This document shows positions 25,237 through 33,961 of a DNA stretch of 64,000 nucleotides, piece after piece. Each line of letters opens with the position of its first letter. The first letter of the stretch is position 1. Under the pieces are notes generated by a model, which ran no database searches, was not told where the DNA came from, and was given only the letters and a program-made list of their open reading frames with translations. The translations under genes were made by a program, and so were the position numbers. Origin of the DNA: Corallococcus coralloides DSM 2259 (lineage in GTDB: Bacteria > Myxococcota > Myxococcia > Myxococcales > Myxococcaceae); the NCBI RefSeq assembly GCF_000255295.1, contig NC_017030.1:2046001-2110000 (forward strand), read 5' to 3'.

Positions 25237-26289
25237 TTACCCGTGCTCGCTGACGAAGGCCGCCCAGTCGTCTGACTGAACCGTGACGCCCGACGCCTTC
25301 CGCCAGGCGGCGACCTCCGCCTTCCAGGCCGCGGCGCCACCTCTCAGGGGAAACGCGCGCGTGACCGCGAGCCGGTAGACCGTTTCGTGTTCGCGCAGGA
25401 GGCTGCGATTGACCGCGTCGACTTCACCGGGCCTCGCGCGCAGGCGCAGCTCCGCCGCCTTCATGGCGCCGTCCTGGCGGAACAGCGTGGACAGGTCCTC
25501 CCCCATGGGCGTCTCGGTGAAGGACCAGAGGCCCAGCAGTGGCGGTTCGCGGCCTTCCAGCAGCGCCGCGTGCAGCCGGTCATGGCCATCCACCACCAGC
25601 CAGCGCTCGACCAGGGCGAAGTAGGTCAGCAGGACCGGGGGAAGCGTCCCGTCCCGGGCGTGCTTGCGCCAGGCCTTCACCCGGCCGTCATCCCTGGGGG
25701 ACGGGGCGCGCAGCGGCATCACCCCGCCACTGCGCTCCGGGAGGGCACCGGCTTCCGCCCAGGACCAGTCCTCCGCGCGGAAGGGCGGGAACCGCAAGGC
25801 CGCGTCGAGCCCGCATGGAGGCGCCGGAAGAACTCCCGTCCCGATGATGGGAACCGTGGAGTAGCCCTGGGCCTTCGTGACGGGGGCTGTCTGGAGCGGC
25901 CTCAGGCACCAGCGCCCCGCGTGGAGCAGTGAAGGCTCGGATGCCTCGAACTGGTGGACCCACCACCGGTTCCACGCGGCCCACCACCCGGGCGAACCCG
26001 GATCCGGAGGACGCCGAGCCTCCTCGGCCGTGATGTGTGGGAATGCGCCCGCGAGCTTCGCCGGGCCGCGCAGCCAGGCACACCCATTCCACCAGTCGTC
26101 CACCCGCATCCAGAACAGCGGCTGCCCGCCCAGCATCACGCGCAGCAGGTACGGCCGGGTGGCCTCGACATGGAGCAGGGGCCGCCGCAGCCAGCGTCCC
26201 TGAGAGGGAACGGTCAGCAGCAGCCCGGGGCCACCCACGGGCATCCGCCAATCCGTGTCATCCGCCGTCACTGCGATTCGTGGCTGCAT
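25237..26289 (-). CDS. Hypothetical protein with ParB/Srx-like motif
   Basis: 350 residues, Trp-rich in the N-terminal half (MRVDDWWNGCAWL, GWWAAWNRWWVHQFE). Around residue 235 the segment LVVDGHDRLHAALLEG resembles the (V/I)xDGHxRxxAA motif of the ParB/sulfiredoxin superfamily, which in many bacterial proteins marks a nucleotide-binding domain. No DNA-binding domain is seen, so a partition role is not implied. There is no signal peptide. It is upstream of the 266-residue hypothetical gene, probably cotranscribed. The start (ATG at 26289) has no strong ribosome site. Confidence 0.55.
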   Translation of the reverse strand: MQPRIAVTADDTDWRMPVGGPGLLLTVPSQGRWLRRPLLHVEATRPYLLRVMLGGQPLFWMRVDDWWNGCAWLRGPAKLAGAFPHITAEEARRPPDPGSPGWWAAWNRWWVHQFEASEPSLLHAGRWCLRPLQTAPVTKAQGYSTVPIIGTGVLPAPPCGLDAALRFPPFRAEDWSWAEAGALPERSGGVMPLRAPSPRDDGRVKAWRKHARDGTLPPVLLTYFALVERWLVVDGHDRLHAALLEGREPPLLGLWSFTETPMGEDLSTLFRQDGAMKAAELRLRARPGEVDAVNRSLLREHETVYRLAVTRAFPLRGGAAAWKAEVAAWRKASGVTVQSDDWAAFVSEHG

Positions 26290-26310
26290 CGGCCCGACAC
26301 TACACTCAAC

Positions 26311-26335
26311 GGCGGGCCCGGCCTCCAGGCCCGCC
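26311..26335 (-). terminator. Hairpin terminator after the starch hydrolase gene
   Basis: An 8-bp stem (GGCGGGCC at 26311-26318 with GGCCCGCC at 26328-26335) and a 9-base loop lie 20 bp past the stop of the 4.4-kb gene on the minus strand. Confidence 0.5.
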
Positions 26336-26354
26336 GCGAGTCGTCTTCAACGGC

Positions 26355-29300
26355 TCAGCGCCACGTATCGTTCACGGTCGAGGTGCCCGTGGCCGGCGTC
26401 GTCAGGGTGCGGTTGGCGCCGCTCTCCCAGGTGACGTTGTTGGCGGCGTCCTTCTTGATGAACTTGTACTCAATCGCCGTGGAGCCCGGCAGCCCGACGG
26501 CCGCGCTCCACGTGGGGTAGTTGGCCGCGGACAGCAGGACGGCACTGGCCGGGCTCCAGCTCCCCAGCGCGGCGACGCTGCCCACCACGTATACGTTCTG
26601 TCCCATCACGGTGCTCGCGGTGACGTTGAACGTCACCGTGGCACCGCTGGTGGACGTGGTGACGGAGAGCGCGGAGGACTGCGCGGACGCGTTGCCCGCC
26701 GTGTCCCGAGCCCGCACGGTGTAGCTGTACGCCGTGCCCACTGTCAGCCCCGTGTCCGTGTAGCTGGCCGTCGTGGGCGAGCCCACCAGCGCCCCATTGC
26801 GATACACGTCATAGCCCGCGATGCCGCTCGCGTCGGTGGACGCCGTCCACGTCAGCGACACGGTGGTCGCCGTCTTCGACGGAGCCGTCAGCCCCGAAGG
26901 AACCGAGGGCGCGGTGGTGTCCTGTGACGGCGCACCCGCGGAGATGGTCCCCGCGTTGAACGTGGAGGTGCCCGCGGGGAAGAAGTAGTTGAGCCCCCCG
27001 TTGTTGTCCCACGTGCCACTGCCGTTGTTGAAGACAGCCTCCAGCTGCGTGGCCGAACCCAGGCTCACCGTGTACTTCGCGTAGCCCGAGACCTCCGCCG
27101 TCGCCATGGCCACGCCCGGAGACGTCGTCCACGTGCCGCCCGCCGGACGGTAGTGGAGGTAGGGCGTGGCGTAGCCCTTCTTGTAATAGACGGTCGCCGT
27201 GTTGCCCGCGCTGGTGGTGACGGAGAGCGCGGTGCTCGCCGTGGACGTGTTGCCCGCCGCGTCGCGCGCCCTCACCGTGTAGCTGTAGGCCGTGTTGGAG
27301 GACAGCCCGCTGTCCGTGTAGCTCGTGGACGTGGGCGTGCCCACCTGTGTGCCATTGCGGAACACCAGGTAGCCCGTCACGCCGACGTTGTCCGTGGACG
27401 CAGTCCAGCTCAGTGACACCGTCGTCGCGGACTTCGACGGTGACGTCAGCCCGGTGGGCACTGACGGCGCCGAGGTGTCGCTCACCGGCGCGCCCGCCGT
27501 GATGACGCCCGCGTTGAACGTGGAGGTGCCCGTGGGGAACAGGTAGTTGCCGCCGTTGTTGTTGTCCCACGTCCCGCTGCCGTTGTTGAAGACAGCCTCC
27601 AGCTGCTGCACGGAGCCCAGGTTCACCGTGTACTTCGCGTAGCCCGTCACCTCCGCGTCCGGCATCAGCACGCCCGGCGCCGTCGTCCACGTGCCACCCG
27701 CTGGACGGTAGTGGATGTACGGCGTGGCGAAGCCCTTCTTGTAATAGACCGTCGTCGTGTACCCCAGCCCGGTGGTGACGGAGAGCGCGGCGCTGGCCAC
27801 GGAGGTATTCCCCGCCGCGTCGCGAGCCTTCACGGTGTAGCTGTACGCCGTGCTCGAAGACAGCCCAGTGTCCGTGTACGTCGTCGCCGTGGGCGCGGAC
27901 ACCTGCGTGCCATTGCGAAACACGAGGTAGTCACTCACGCCGTAGTTGTCCGTGGCGGCCGTCCAGCTCAGCACCACCGAGGAGCTGGTGACGCCCGAAG
28001 CGGAGAGCCCCGAGGGCGCCGACGGCGCCGTGGTGTCCGGGGGCAGGGTGGTGACGGAGAGCGCGCTGCTCGCCGCGGAGGTGTTGCCCGCAGCGTCCCG
28101 TGCCCGCACGGTGTAACTGTACGCCGTGCCCGCCGTGAGCCCGCTGTCCGTGTAGCTCGTCGTGGAAGGCGAGCCCACCTGCGTGCCATTGCGGAACACC
28201 TGGTAGCCCGTCACGCCGACGTTGTCCGTGGAGGCCGTCCACGTCAGCGTCACGGAGCGGTCCGTGCGCGTCGCCGCGAGCCCCGTGGGCGCGGTCGGAG
28301 CGGTCGTGTCCACGCGGAGGAACGGGTAGGTGCCCGTCACCGAGCCGTTGATGTCCTCGATGTACTTGCCGCCCTCCAACCGGTACTTCCCGGCGCCCAC
28401 GTAGACGGATTGGATCTCGCTCCGGGTGACGTTGCCGCGCGAGTCGGTGGCCTCGATGTAGTAGTCGAGCAGCTGGTCGCGGTAGGCCCCGAGGTACACG
28501 TAGTAGAGGTCGCCAATCTCCTGCGCGGCCACCTTCTGCATCACCGGCAGGTGCGCCGGCTGCCACGCCACGCCGTTCATCACCGGCCGCAGCTCGCGGC
28601 GCTGGAGCGGGTAGTCCGCCCACGCGCCCACGCGCGACGGGTCGATGCCAGGCACGCCCGCGGCCTTCAGCGCCACCGGGTCGTAGACGCGAGGCGTGTT
28701 GTCCAGCGGGTCGATGCTCTTCGCCGTGTGCACGCGCACGCGTGCCTTGATGCTGGTGATGCCGCTGACATCGAACGCGTAGGTATACAGCGCGAAGTTG
28801 TTGTCGAAGTGGTGCAGCGTCCACCCTTCGGACTTGTCCGTGTTGGCGCTGCCCGGGTTGTACGGCCAGCGCTGCGGCCACCAGACGGACGGGCCCGTGC
28901 GGTCCTGCGCCAGCCGGTCCTGCACGTACGGCTTGGAGAAGTAGAGCGACTGGTTGAAGGACAGCGTGGGCTTCACGTTGTCGTCCACGTTCTCGTCGTA
29001 GTAGCCGAAGCCGGAGTCCATGGCCGGCAGGAGGAAATACCAGGCCAGCTCCGCGGGGTTCGCGCCGCCCGCCCAGTCATTCGCCGCGTCGCCCTTCACC
29101 GGGAAGGACAGCATCCACGGGTTGAGCTGGTTGCCCGCGTGAGTCACCTGCGAGTCCAGCGCCGTGGTGGGCTTCCAGTGGTTGGGGTGCGCGTCCAGCC
29201 AGAGTTGCTCGGCCGTCTTGGCGTAGTTGAGCGAGGCCTGGAGCAGCGCGAAGTTGCGCTCCAGGTAGTGCCAGCCGTGCTCCAGCGACACCGTCATCCC

Positions 29301-30710
29301 CTCCTGCACGCCGCTCAGGTTCGTCTTGGGCGCCAGGTTGAGCCCGGTGGCGGAGTTGAAGGCCGGGAACTGCCCCTTCCAGATGCCGAAGGGCAGCCGC
29401 CAGTGGTGCCACTGCGGGTCGGAAGACGAATCGCGCGTGTCCACCCACGAGCCGTCCTGCACGTGCACCACGTCCGTGGCGACAGGCGTGTTGTTGACCA
29501 GGTACTCGTCGATGCCCAGGCACTGCACGCCGCCGGTGCAGGTGACGGCGCGGCCGTTGAGCCACGTGTCGAGCGAACCCGCGCGCCCGCCGGAGTTGTC
29601 GCCGTCATGCGCGAGCACGAAGAACTGCTTCTGGGACACCAGCCCCTCGAAGTTGCGCAGGCCCACCACGTCCACGGTGGCCTGCCCCTCCCAGCCCTCC
29701 AGCCAGGAGCCGTTCTGGTTGACGGGGATGCCCACGACGCGCGACTCGGCGCCCGTGGCCGGGTCCACGTAGCGCACCCAGTGCGGCGTGGAGGCGAAGG
29801 GGTACTTGTTGCGGATGACCTGCTGCTCGTGCGCCATGGACTCGCTCACCCAGGCGCCCACGGTGCTGGTGTTCTGGAGGTCCGCGCGGTTGGGCGGCGA
29901 CACCAGCGTGTCCGAGCCCGGGTCGTTGAGGAACGGGTAGTCCTTCAGCGTGCGGGAGAAGTGGTTGTCGCCGATGACGGACCACTTCACGCCCAGCTTC
30001 GCCAGCGTGGGGATGAGCCGCTCGCTGAAGCCCAGCTCCGTGGGGAAGAAGCCCTTGGAGGCCGTGAAACCGCTGCCCAGGAAGTACGACTGGGACAGCG
30101 TGGCGCTCTGGTAGATGAGGTCCTTGAGGAAGTACTCCGGCCCCACCAGCGGGCCCATGGAGTGGTGGCCCGTGAAGTGGATGAGGTCCAACGAGCGGTT
30201 TCCCGCGGGCGTGCGCAGGTTGGCGTAGCGGTCGCGCCAGGTGGCGCCCCAGTTGGCGTTGTCGTAGCCAGACACGTTGCGGCGGGTGACCAGGTCGTTG
30301 ACGTTGTTCACCACCGCGCCGGACATGGTGACGTGAATCTGCCCCGTGGAGGCGTTGGCCTTCATGTCCGCGGCCACGTCCGGCGGCCAGTATTGATACG
30401 CGCCCACCTTCGCGTGGTGCGAGTAATACGTCACCAGGTCGTCGTGCGGCATGGGCGCGCCCGACGGCAGGAAATAGGTGTAGTTGGCCGGAGGTGACTG
30501 CTTTATCTGGATGACCTGCCCGTCATACGCGTAGCGGATGGGGCTACCCACCGGCGTCGCGTTGTATTGGGTCAGGTCGTAGTACGCCCAGAAGTTGGGC
30601 ATGTGATTGTGATACACGTGCGCGGCGGCGATTTGGGCCTTTGCCGGTTGCGCGTGTAACAGGATGACGGCGAACACCGCGAGCAAGGCCAGTTGCGGCT
30701 GTCTTTTCAT
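26355..30710 (-). CDS. Secreted GH57-like starch-active enzyme with FN3, CBM25 and CBM20 modules
   Basis: 1,451 residues. A signal peptide (MKRQPQLALLAVFAVILLHAQPAKA) is followed by a catalytic region to about residue 780 that resembles GH57 glycosidases: the opening HVYHNHMPNFW and a later GFFPTELGFSERLIPTL, where the Glu could be the nucleophile. Then come FN3 (about 800), FN3 (893), CBM25 (983-1070), FN3 (1077), CBM25 (1170-1255), FN3 (1263) and a C-terminal CBM20 (1356-1451; VYVVGSVAALGSW, EYKFIKKD). CBM25 and CBM20 bind starch, so an extracellular alpha-glucan-degrading role is well supported; the GH57 assignment is less firm. The FN3-CBM25 pair is duplicated. A divergent promoter region is shared with the methyltransferase gene. 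Confidence 0.8.
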   Translation of the reverse strand: MKRQPQLALLAVFAVILLHAQPAKAQIAAAHVYHNHMPNFWAYYDLTQYNATPVGSPIRYAYDGQVIQIKQSPPANYTYFLPSGAPMPHDDLVTYYSHHAKVGAYQYWPPDVAADMKANASTGQIHVTMSGAVVNNVNDLVTRRNVSGYDNANWGATWRDRYANLRTPAGNRSLDLIHFTGHHSMGPLVGPEYFLKDLIYQSATLSQSYFLGSGFTASKGFFPTELGFSERLIPTLAKLGVKWSVIGDNHFSRTLKDYPFLNDPGSDTLVSPPNRADLQNTSTVGAWVSESMAHEQQVIRNKYPFASTPHWVRYVDPATGAESRVVGIPVNQNGSWLEGWEGQATVDVVGLRNFEGLVSQKQFFVLAHDGDNSGGRAGSLDTWLNGRAVTCTGGVQCLGIDEYLVNNTPVATDVVHVQDGSWVDTRDSSSDPQWHHWRLPFGIWKGQFPAFNSATGLNLAPKTNLSGVQEGMTVSLEHGWHYLERNFALLQASLNYAKTAEQLWLDAHPNHWKPTTALDSQVTHAGNQLNPWMLSFPVKGDAANDWAGGANPAELAWYFLLPAMDSGFGYYDENVDDNVKPTLSFNQSLYFSKPYVQDRLAQDRTGPSVWWPQRWPYNPGSANTDKSEGWTLHHFDNNFALYTYAFDVSGITSIKARVRVHTAKSIDPLDNTPRVYDPVALKAAGVPGIDPSRVGAWADYPLQRRELRPVMNGVAWQPAHLPVMQKVAAQEIGDLYYVYLGAYRDQLLDYYIEATDSRGNVTRSEIQSVYVGAGKYRLEGGKYIEDINGSVTGTYPFLRVDTTAPTAPTGLAATRTDRSVTLTWTASTDNVGVTGYQVFRNGTQVGSPSTTSYTDSGLTAGTAYSYTVRARDAAGNTSAASSALSVTTLPPDTTAPSAPSGLSASGVTSSSVVLSWTAATDNYGVSDYLVFRNGTQVSAPTATTYTDTGLSSSTAYSYTVKARDAAGNTSVASAALSVTTGLGYTTTVYYKKGFATPYIHYRPAGGTWTTAPGVLMPDAEVTGYAKYTVNLGSVQQLEAVFNNGSGTWDNNNGGNYLFPTGTSTFNAGVITAGAPVSDTSAPSVPTGLTSPSKSATTVSLSWTASTDNVGVTGYLVFRNGTQVGTPTSTSYTDSGLSSNTAYSYTVRARDAAGNTSTASTALSVTTSAGNTATVYYKKGYATPYLHYRPAGGTWTTSPGVAMATAEVSGYAKYTVSLGSATQLEAVFNNGSGTWDNNGGLNYFFPAGTSTFNAGTISAGAPSQDTTAPSVPSGLTAPSKTATTVSLTWTASTDASGIAGYDVYRNGALVGSPTTASYTDTGLTVGTAYSYTVRARDTAGNASAQSSALSVTTSTSGATVTFNVTASTVMGQNVYVVGSVAALGSWSPASAVLLSAANYPTWSAAVGLPGSTAIEYKFIKKDAANNVTWESGANRTLTTPATGTSTVNDTWR

Positions 30711-30776
30711 GGCGCGTCCTCACCGGACGAGAGGGGCCGTCCGGTGCGCGCTGCTTACTGGCGTTTGACTCAAGAT

Positions 30777-30795
30777 TTCCCATGTAAACTGGGAA
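30777..30795. promoter_or_regulatory. Inverted repeat in the divergent promoter region
   Basis: TTCCCA (30777-30782) and TGGGAA (30790-30795) form a dyad with a 7-base spacer in an AT-rich patch between two divergent starts (30710 and 30821). A TTGACT hexamer lies just before it (30765-30770). This is a candidate operator/promoter; the regulator is unknown. Confidence 0.35.
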
Positions 30796-30820
30796 TGACA
30801 ATCTGTAAAACGATACTGCG

Positions 30821-33800
30821 ATGCGTCAGGCATTCGCGGACAAGCGGTCGTTGACAGGGGGCATGCGGGCCCGGACAGTCGGGCGCGCCATGGCCACCTA
30901 TCCCGCGTCAGCCCGTGAAGCCTTTGTCCAATTGCGTACGCTTTCGGAGGCGCTGGCCCGGCCGGAAGAGCGTGCTCAGGCGCTGGCGGAGCTGCGCGAA
31001 TTGGCGGAGCTGTCGCGCGACCAGCCGGAGGGTGCGCCGCTGCGGCTGGCGTCGGTGGTGGTGGCGGTGGGCGCGTCCCAGGAGCGGCTGGAGTTGTTGA
31101 TTCCGCCGTCCATCTTCGCGCCCGAGGCGTGGGCGTTCACGTTCCTGGAGGGGCTCCTGAAGGTCCCGCTGGACGAGTACGCCGGCAAGCAGCTGGTGGA
31201 GGTGGGCTCCGGCTCTGGGTGGATCTGCATCGCGCTGGCGAAGTTCACGGGGCTCGCGCGCATCCGGGGGCTGGACCTGAACCCGCAGGCCCCGGCGGTG
31301 GGGTTGTGCAATGCGTGGCTCAACGGCGACGAGGCGCTGGTGTCCCGGCTGTCCTTTGGCGAGAGCGACCTGCTGCTCGGCCTGCCGCAGAAGCCGGAGT
31401 GGGACTTCATCGTCGGATGCATCCCGCAGGTGCTGCGGAGTGATGACCTGCCCGCGGAGCTGGCGCAGGCGGATGAGCAGGCGCTGCTGGACCTGTCCAA
31501 CTACACCTCGTTGCAGAACGTCTACGAGGACCACTTCGGCCTGGGGCTCATCGCGCGCCTGCTCAACGAGGCGCCGGAGCGGCTGCTGCCTGGGGGCCGG
31601 CTGCTCTTGAACCTGGCGGGCCGTCCGGGCCGCGCCATCATCGCGCGGATGTTCACCCGGCGCGGCTTCACCACCCGCGTGCGCGTGGCCCGGCGGGTGA
31701 TGCAGGCGGCGGACACGGACATCCGCCCGCTGGTGTCGCTGGAGCAGCGCACCGGGCGGGAGTTCGAGTTCTTCATGGAGGCCCACAGCCCGGAGCCCCT
31801 GCGCGCGGCGACGGCGCTGGGCTGGTTGCAGTCAGGCCAGCCCATCTGGCACGAGGTCGCGGTGTGGGAGGCCCAGCTGTCGCTACCCCGGGAGACGCTG
31901 GCCCTGCGCGCGGCGCTGCGCTCGCTGGGCATCGCGGCGCTCCAGGAGGAGCTGGACCTGGGGGCGGCGTCCGCGGAGCAGCTGGGCTTCGTCACGGCGC
32001 TCGCGGAGCGGCTGTCGCAGGCGCCCTTCCTGCCCTACGCGCACGAGGCCGGCGACGCGTCCTTCCGCAGGCTGGTGGCCCGCTACCTGGATCGCCACTT
32101 CGGCCTGAGGTTGTCGGAGGACTCGCTGTTCGTCGCGCCCGAGCGCGAGCAGGCCGTCTATTCCTTCCTGCTCGCCACGTGCGACCCCGGGGACACGGTG
32201 CTGGTGTCGCGCAGCCTGCACCCGCTCTACGCGCGCGCGCTGGACAAGGCGGGCGTGCGCGCCACCGTGACGCACAACACGCTGGGGGAGATCCGCCGCC
32301 TGCTGAGCGCCTTCGACGTGAAGGCCGTGCTGCTGACGGTGGAGCCGGGTGAGCGCACCAACCTGGCGGTGCTGCGCGACATCGTGGCGGAGGCCGCGCG
32401 GCGGGGCATCTGGGTGGTGCTGGACGAGAGCGCCTTCTTCAACATCACCGGCGACGTGGAGCCGCGCACCCTCTTCGAGTTCCTCGCGCGGACGCAGCAC
32501 GCGCCCAACCTGGTCATCCTGTACGGCCTCATCAAGAACGCGGTGTGGCCAGACCTGGAACTGACGTTGCTGCTCCCAGTGCCGAAGCCGCTGCGCGCGG
32601 ACCTGGAGGTGGCGGCGGAGGTGACGTACTCGCGCATCAGCGTGCTGGCGGAGTGGTTCTACGAGCGCACCTTCTCGGAGCTGCTCGCCTTCCGCATGGC
32701 CTTCGCGGAGCCGGTGCCGCCTTCGCCGCACCGGGCGCCGGAGGTGCCACTGCCGCGCTCGAGCCGCATCGCGAGGCTGTCGGAGCTGCCCGCGTTCGCG
32801 CCCAGGTTCTTCCGCGAGGACGACCCGGAGCTCGTGCGCCTGGACTACGGCGAGAACGAGGGCCCCATGCCGCTGCCGTTGGTGGAGGGGCTCATCGCGG
32901 CGGGCGTCGCACCGCGCGCGGACGGGGCGCAGACGGGGCTGGCGGAGGCCGTGGCGGCCTTCCTGCTGGAGACGCGAGGGGCCCGCTATGCCCCCGAGGA
33001 CGTCGTGGTGGCGCCCGGCGTCTGGCCGCTCATGCACCACCTGGGCGTGGCGCTGCGCCAGCGGCTGGGCCGGATGCCGCGCGTGTTCCTGGTGACGCCT
33101 TGTTACGGAGTGCTCGCGCCCACGTTCCTCGCGGCGGGGTGCGAGGTGGAGTCCGGCCCGCTGGGCACGCTGCTGTCGCGCCGTGCGCGGGGGGCGACGC
33201 CGGACGCGGTGGTGTTGTCGCAGCCGGCGAACCCCACGGGGCACTACCTGTCGCACGAGGAGTTGATGGCGCTGGCGACGTTCGTGGTGGAGCAGCGCTG
33301 TCTCTGGATCTCGGATGAAATCTTCGGCCTGGTGAACCTCACCAACCCCACGGCGGAAACGGTGCACAGCCCGGTGACGCTGGAGGGTGCGGTGCCCGGC
33401 ATCGGCGCGCGGACGGTGCTGTTGGGCGGACTGTCGAAGGAGTTCGCGGCCGGAGGCCTGCGCGTGGGGTGGGTGGCCACGAAGGACCGGGCACTGGTGG
33501 CGGCGCTGCGCGACAGCGCCCCGGGAGTGCTGCATACGCCCACCGCGCGCGCGGCGGCGTACCTGTACGCGGCCCATGCGCGCGGACCGGACGGACAGCT
33601 GCTCTACGCCGCCCGGCACAAGGCGCTGAGGAACTACCTGGCGAGGATGCGGCGCGACCTCGCGGAGAAGCGCGCGTTGGTGGCGGAGGCGCTGCCGGAC
33701 GATGGCCGCGCGGAGGCCACGGAGGCGGGGGGCTTGTTCCTCGCGCCGCCGATGACGGCCTGGCTGGGGCGCTCGGTGGATGGGGTGAAGCTCACGCCGG

Positions 33801-33961
33801 AGAACCTGCCGCGCGTCGTCTACGAGCACACGCACGTGGTGCTCAACAGCGGCGCGTGGTGCGGCGACCCGGAGCGCGTGCGCGCGGTGTTCTCCATTCC
33901 CCGGGAGAAGCTGTTGAAGGCCCGCGACCGCCTGCGGGCCTTCGGTCAGAGGCTGCGCTGA
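30821..33961 (+). CDS. Methionine S-methyltransferase (plant-type MMT fusion)
   Basis: 1,046 residues, matching plant MMT (about 1,080) in length and order. The N-terminal methyltransferase (about 100-350) has the SAM site VEVGSGSGWICIAL, and GCIPQV in place of the NPPY of PrmC-type enzymes, as in plant MMT. DHFGLGLIAR, LAGRPGRAI and QAADTD also match it. The C-terminal about 650 residues are aminotransferase class I/II-like, with the PLP-lysine context LGGLSKEFAAGGLRVGW (about residue 873). MMT makes S-methylmethionine from methionine and SAM; the aminotransferase part is thought to be regulatory or related to SMM metabolism. Starts at 30821, 30863 or 30890 are possible; none has a clear ribosome site. 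Confidence 0.85.
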   Translation: MRQAFADKRSLTGGMRARTVGRAMATYPASAREAFVQLRTLSEALARPEERAQALAELRELAELSRDQPEGAPLRLASVVVAVGASQERLELLIPPSIFAPEAWAFTFLEGLLKVPLDEYAGKQLVEVGSGSGWICIALAKFTGLARIRGLDLNPQAPAVGLCNAWLNGDEALVSRLSFGESDLLLGLPQKPEWDFIVGCIPQVLRSDDLPAELAQADEQALLDLSNYTSLQNVYEDHFGLGLIARLLNEAPERLLPGGRLLLNLAGRPGRAIIARMFTRRGFTTRVRVARRVMQAADTDIRPLVSLEQRTGREFEFFMEAHSPEPLRAATALGWLQSGQPIWHEVAVWEAQLSLPRETLALRAALRSLGIAALQEELDLGAASAEQLGFVTALAERLSQAPFLPYAHEAGDASFRRLVARYLDRHFGLRLSEDSLFVAPEREQAVYSFLLATCDPGDTVLVSRSLHPLYARALDKAGVRATVTHNTLGEIRRLLSAFDVKAVLLTVEPGERTNLAVLRDIVAEAARRGIWVVLDESAFFNITGDVEPRTLFEFLARTQHAPNLVILYGLIKNAVWPDLELTLLLPVPKPLRADLEVAAEVTYSRISVLAEWFYERTFSELLAFRMAFAEPVPPSPHRAPEVPLPRSSRIARLSELPAFAPRFFREDDPELVRLDYGENEGPMPLPLVEGLIAAGVAPRADGAQTGLAEAVAAFLLETRGARYAPEDVVVAPGVWPLMHHLGVALRQRLGRMPRVFLVTPCYGVLAPTFLAAGCEVESGPLGTLLSRRARGATPDAVVLSQPANPTGHYLSHEELMALATFVVEQRCLWISDEIFGLVNLTNPTAETVHSPVTLEGAVPGIGARTVLLGGLSKEFAAGGLRVGWVATKDRALVAALRDSAPGVLHTPTARAAAYLYAAHARGPDGQLLYAARHKALRNYLARMRRDLAEKRALVAEALPDDGRAEATEAGGLFLAPPMTAWLGRSVDGVKLTPENLPRVVYEHTHVVLNSGAWCGDPERVRAVFSIPREKLLKARDRLRAFGQRLR

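Noticed and set aside
25237-26289. Chromosome-partition ParB protein
   Set aside because: Only the short DGHxR motif is shared. There is no helix-turn-helix, no parA neighbour and no parS-like site.
27711-30497. A 928-residue plus-strand frame opposite the starch hydrolase
   Set aside because: Same reason: it is antisense to a protein with signal peptide, FN3 and CBM modules and has a valine/arginine-rich shadow composition.
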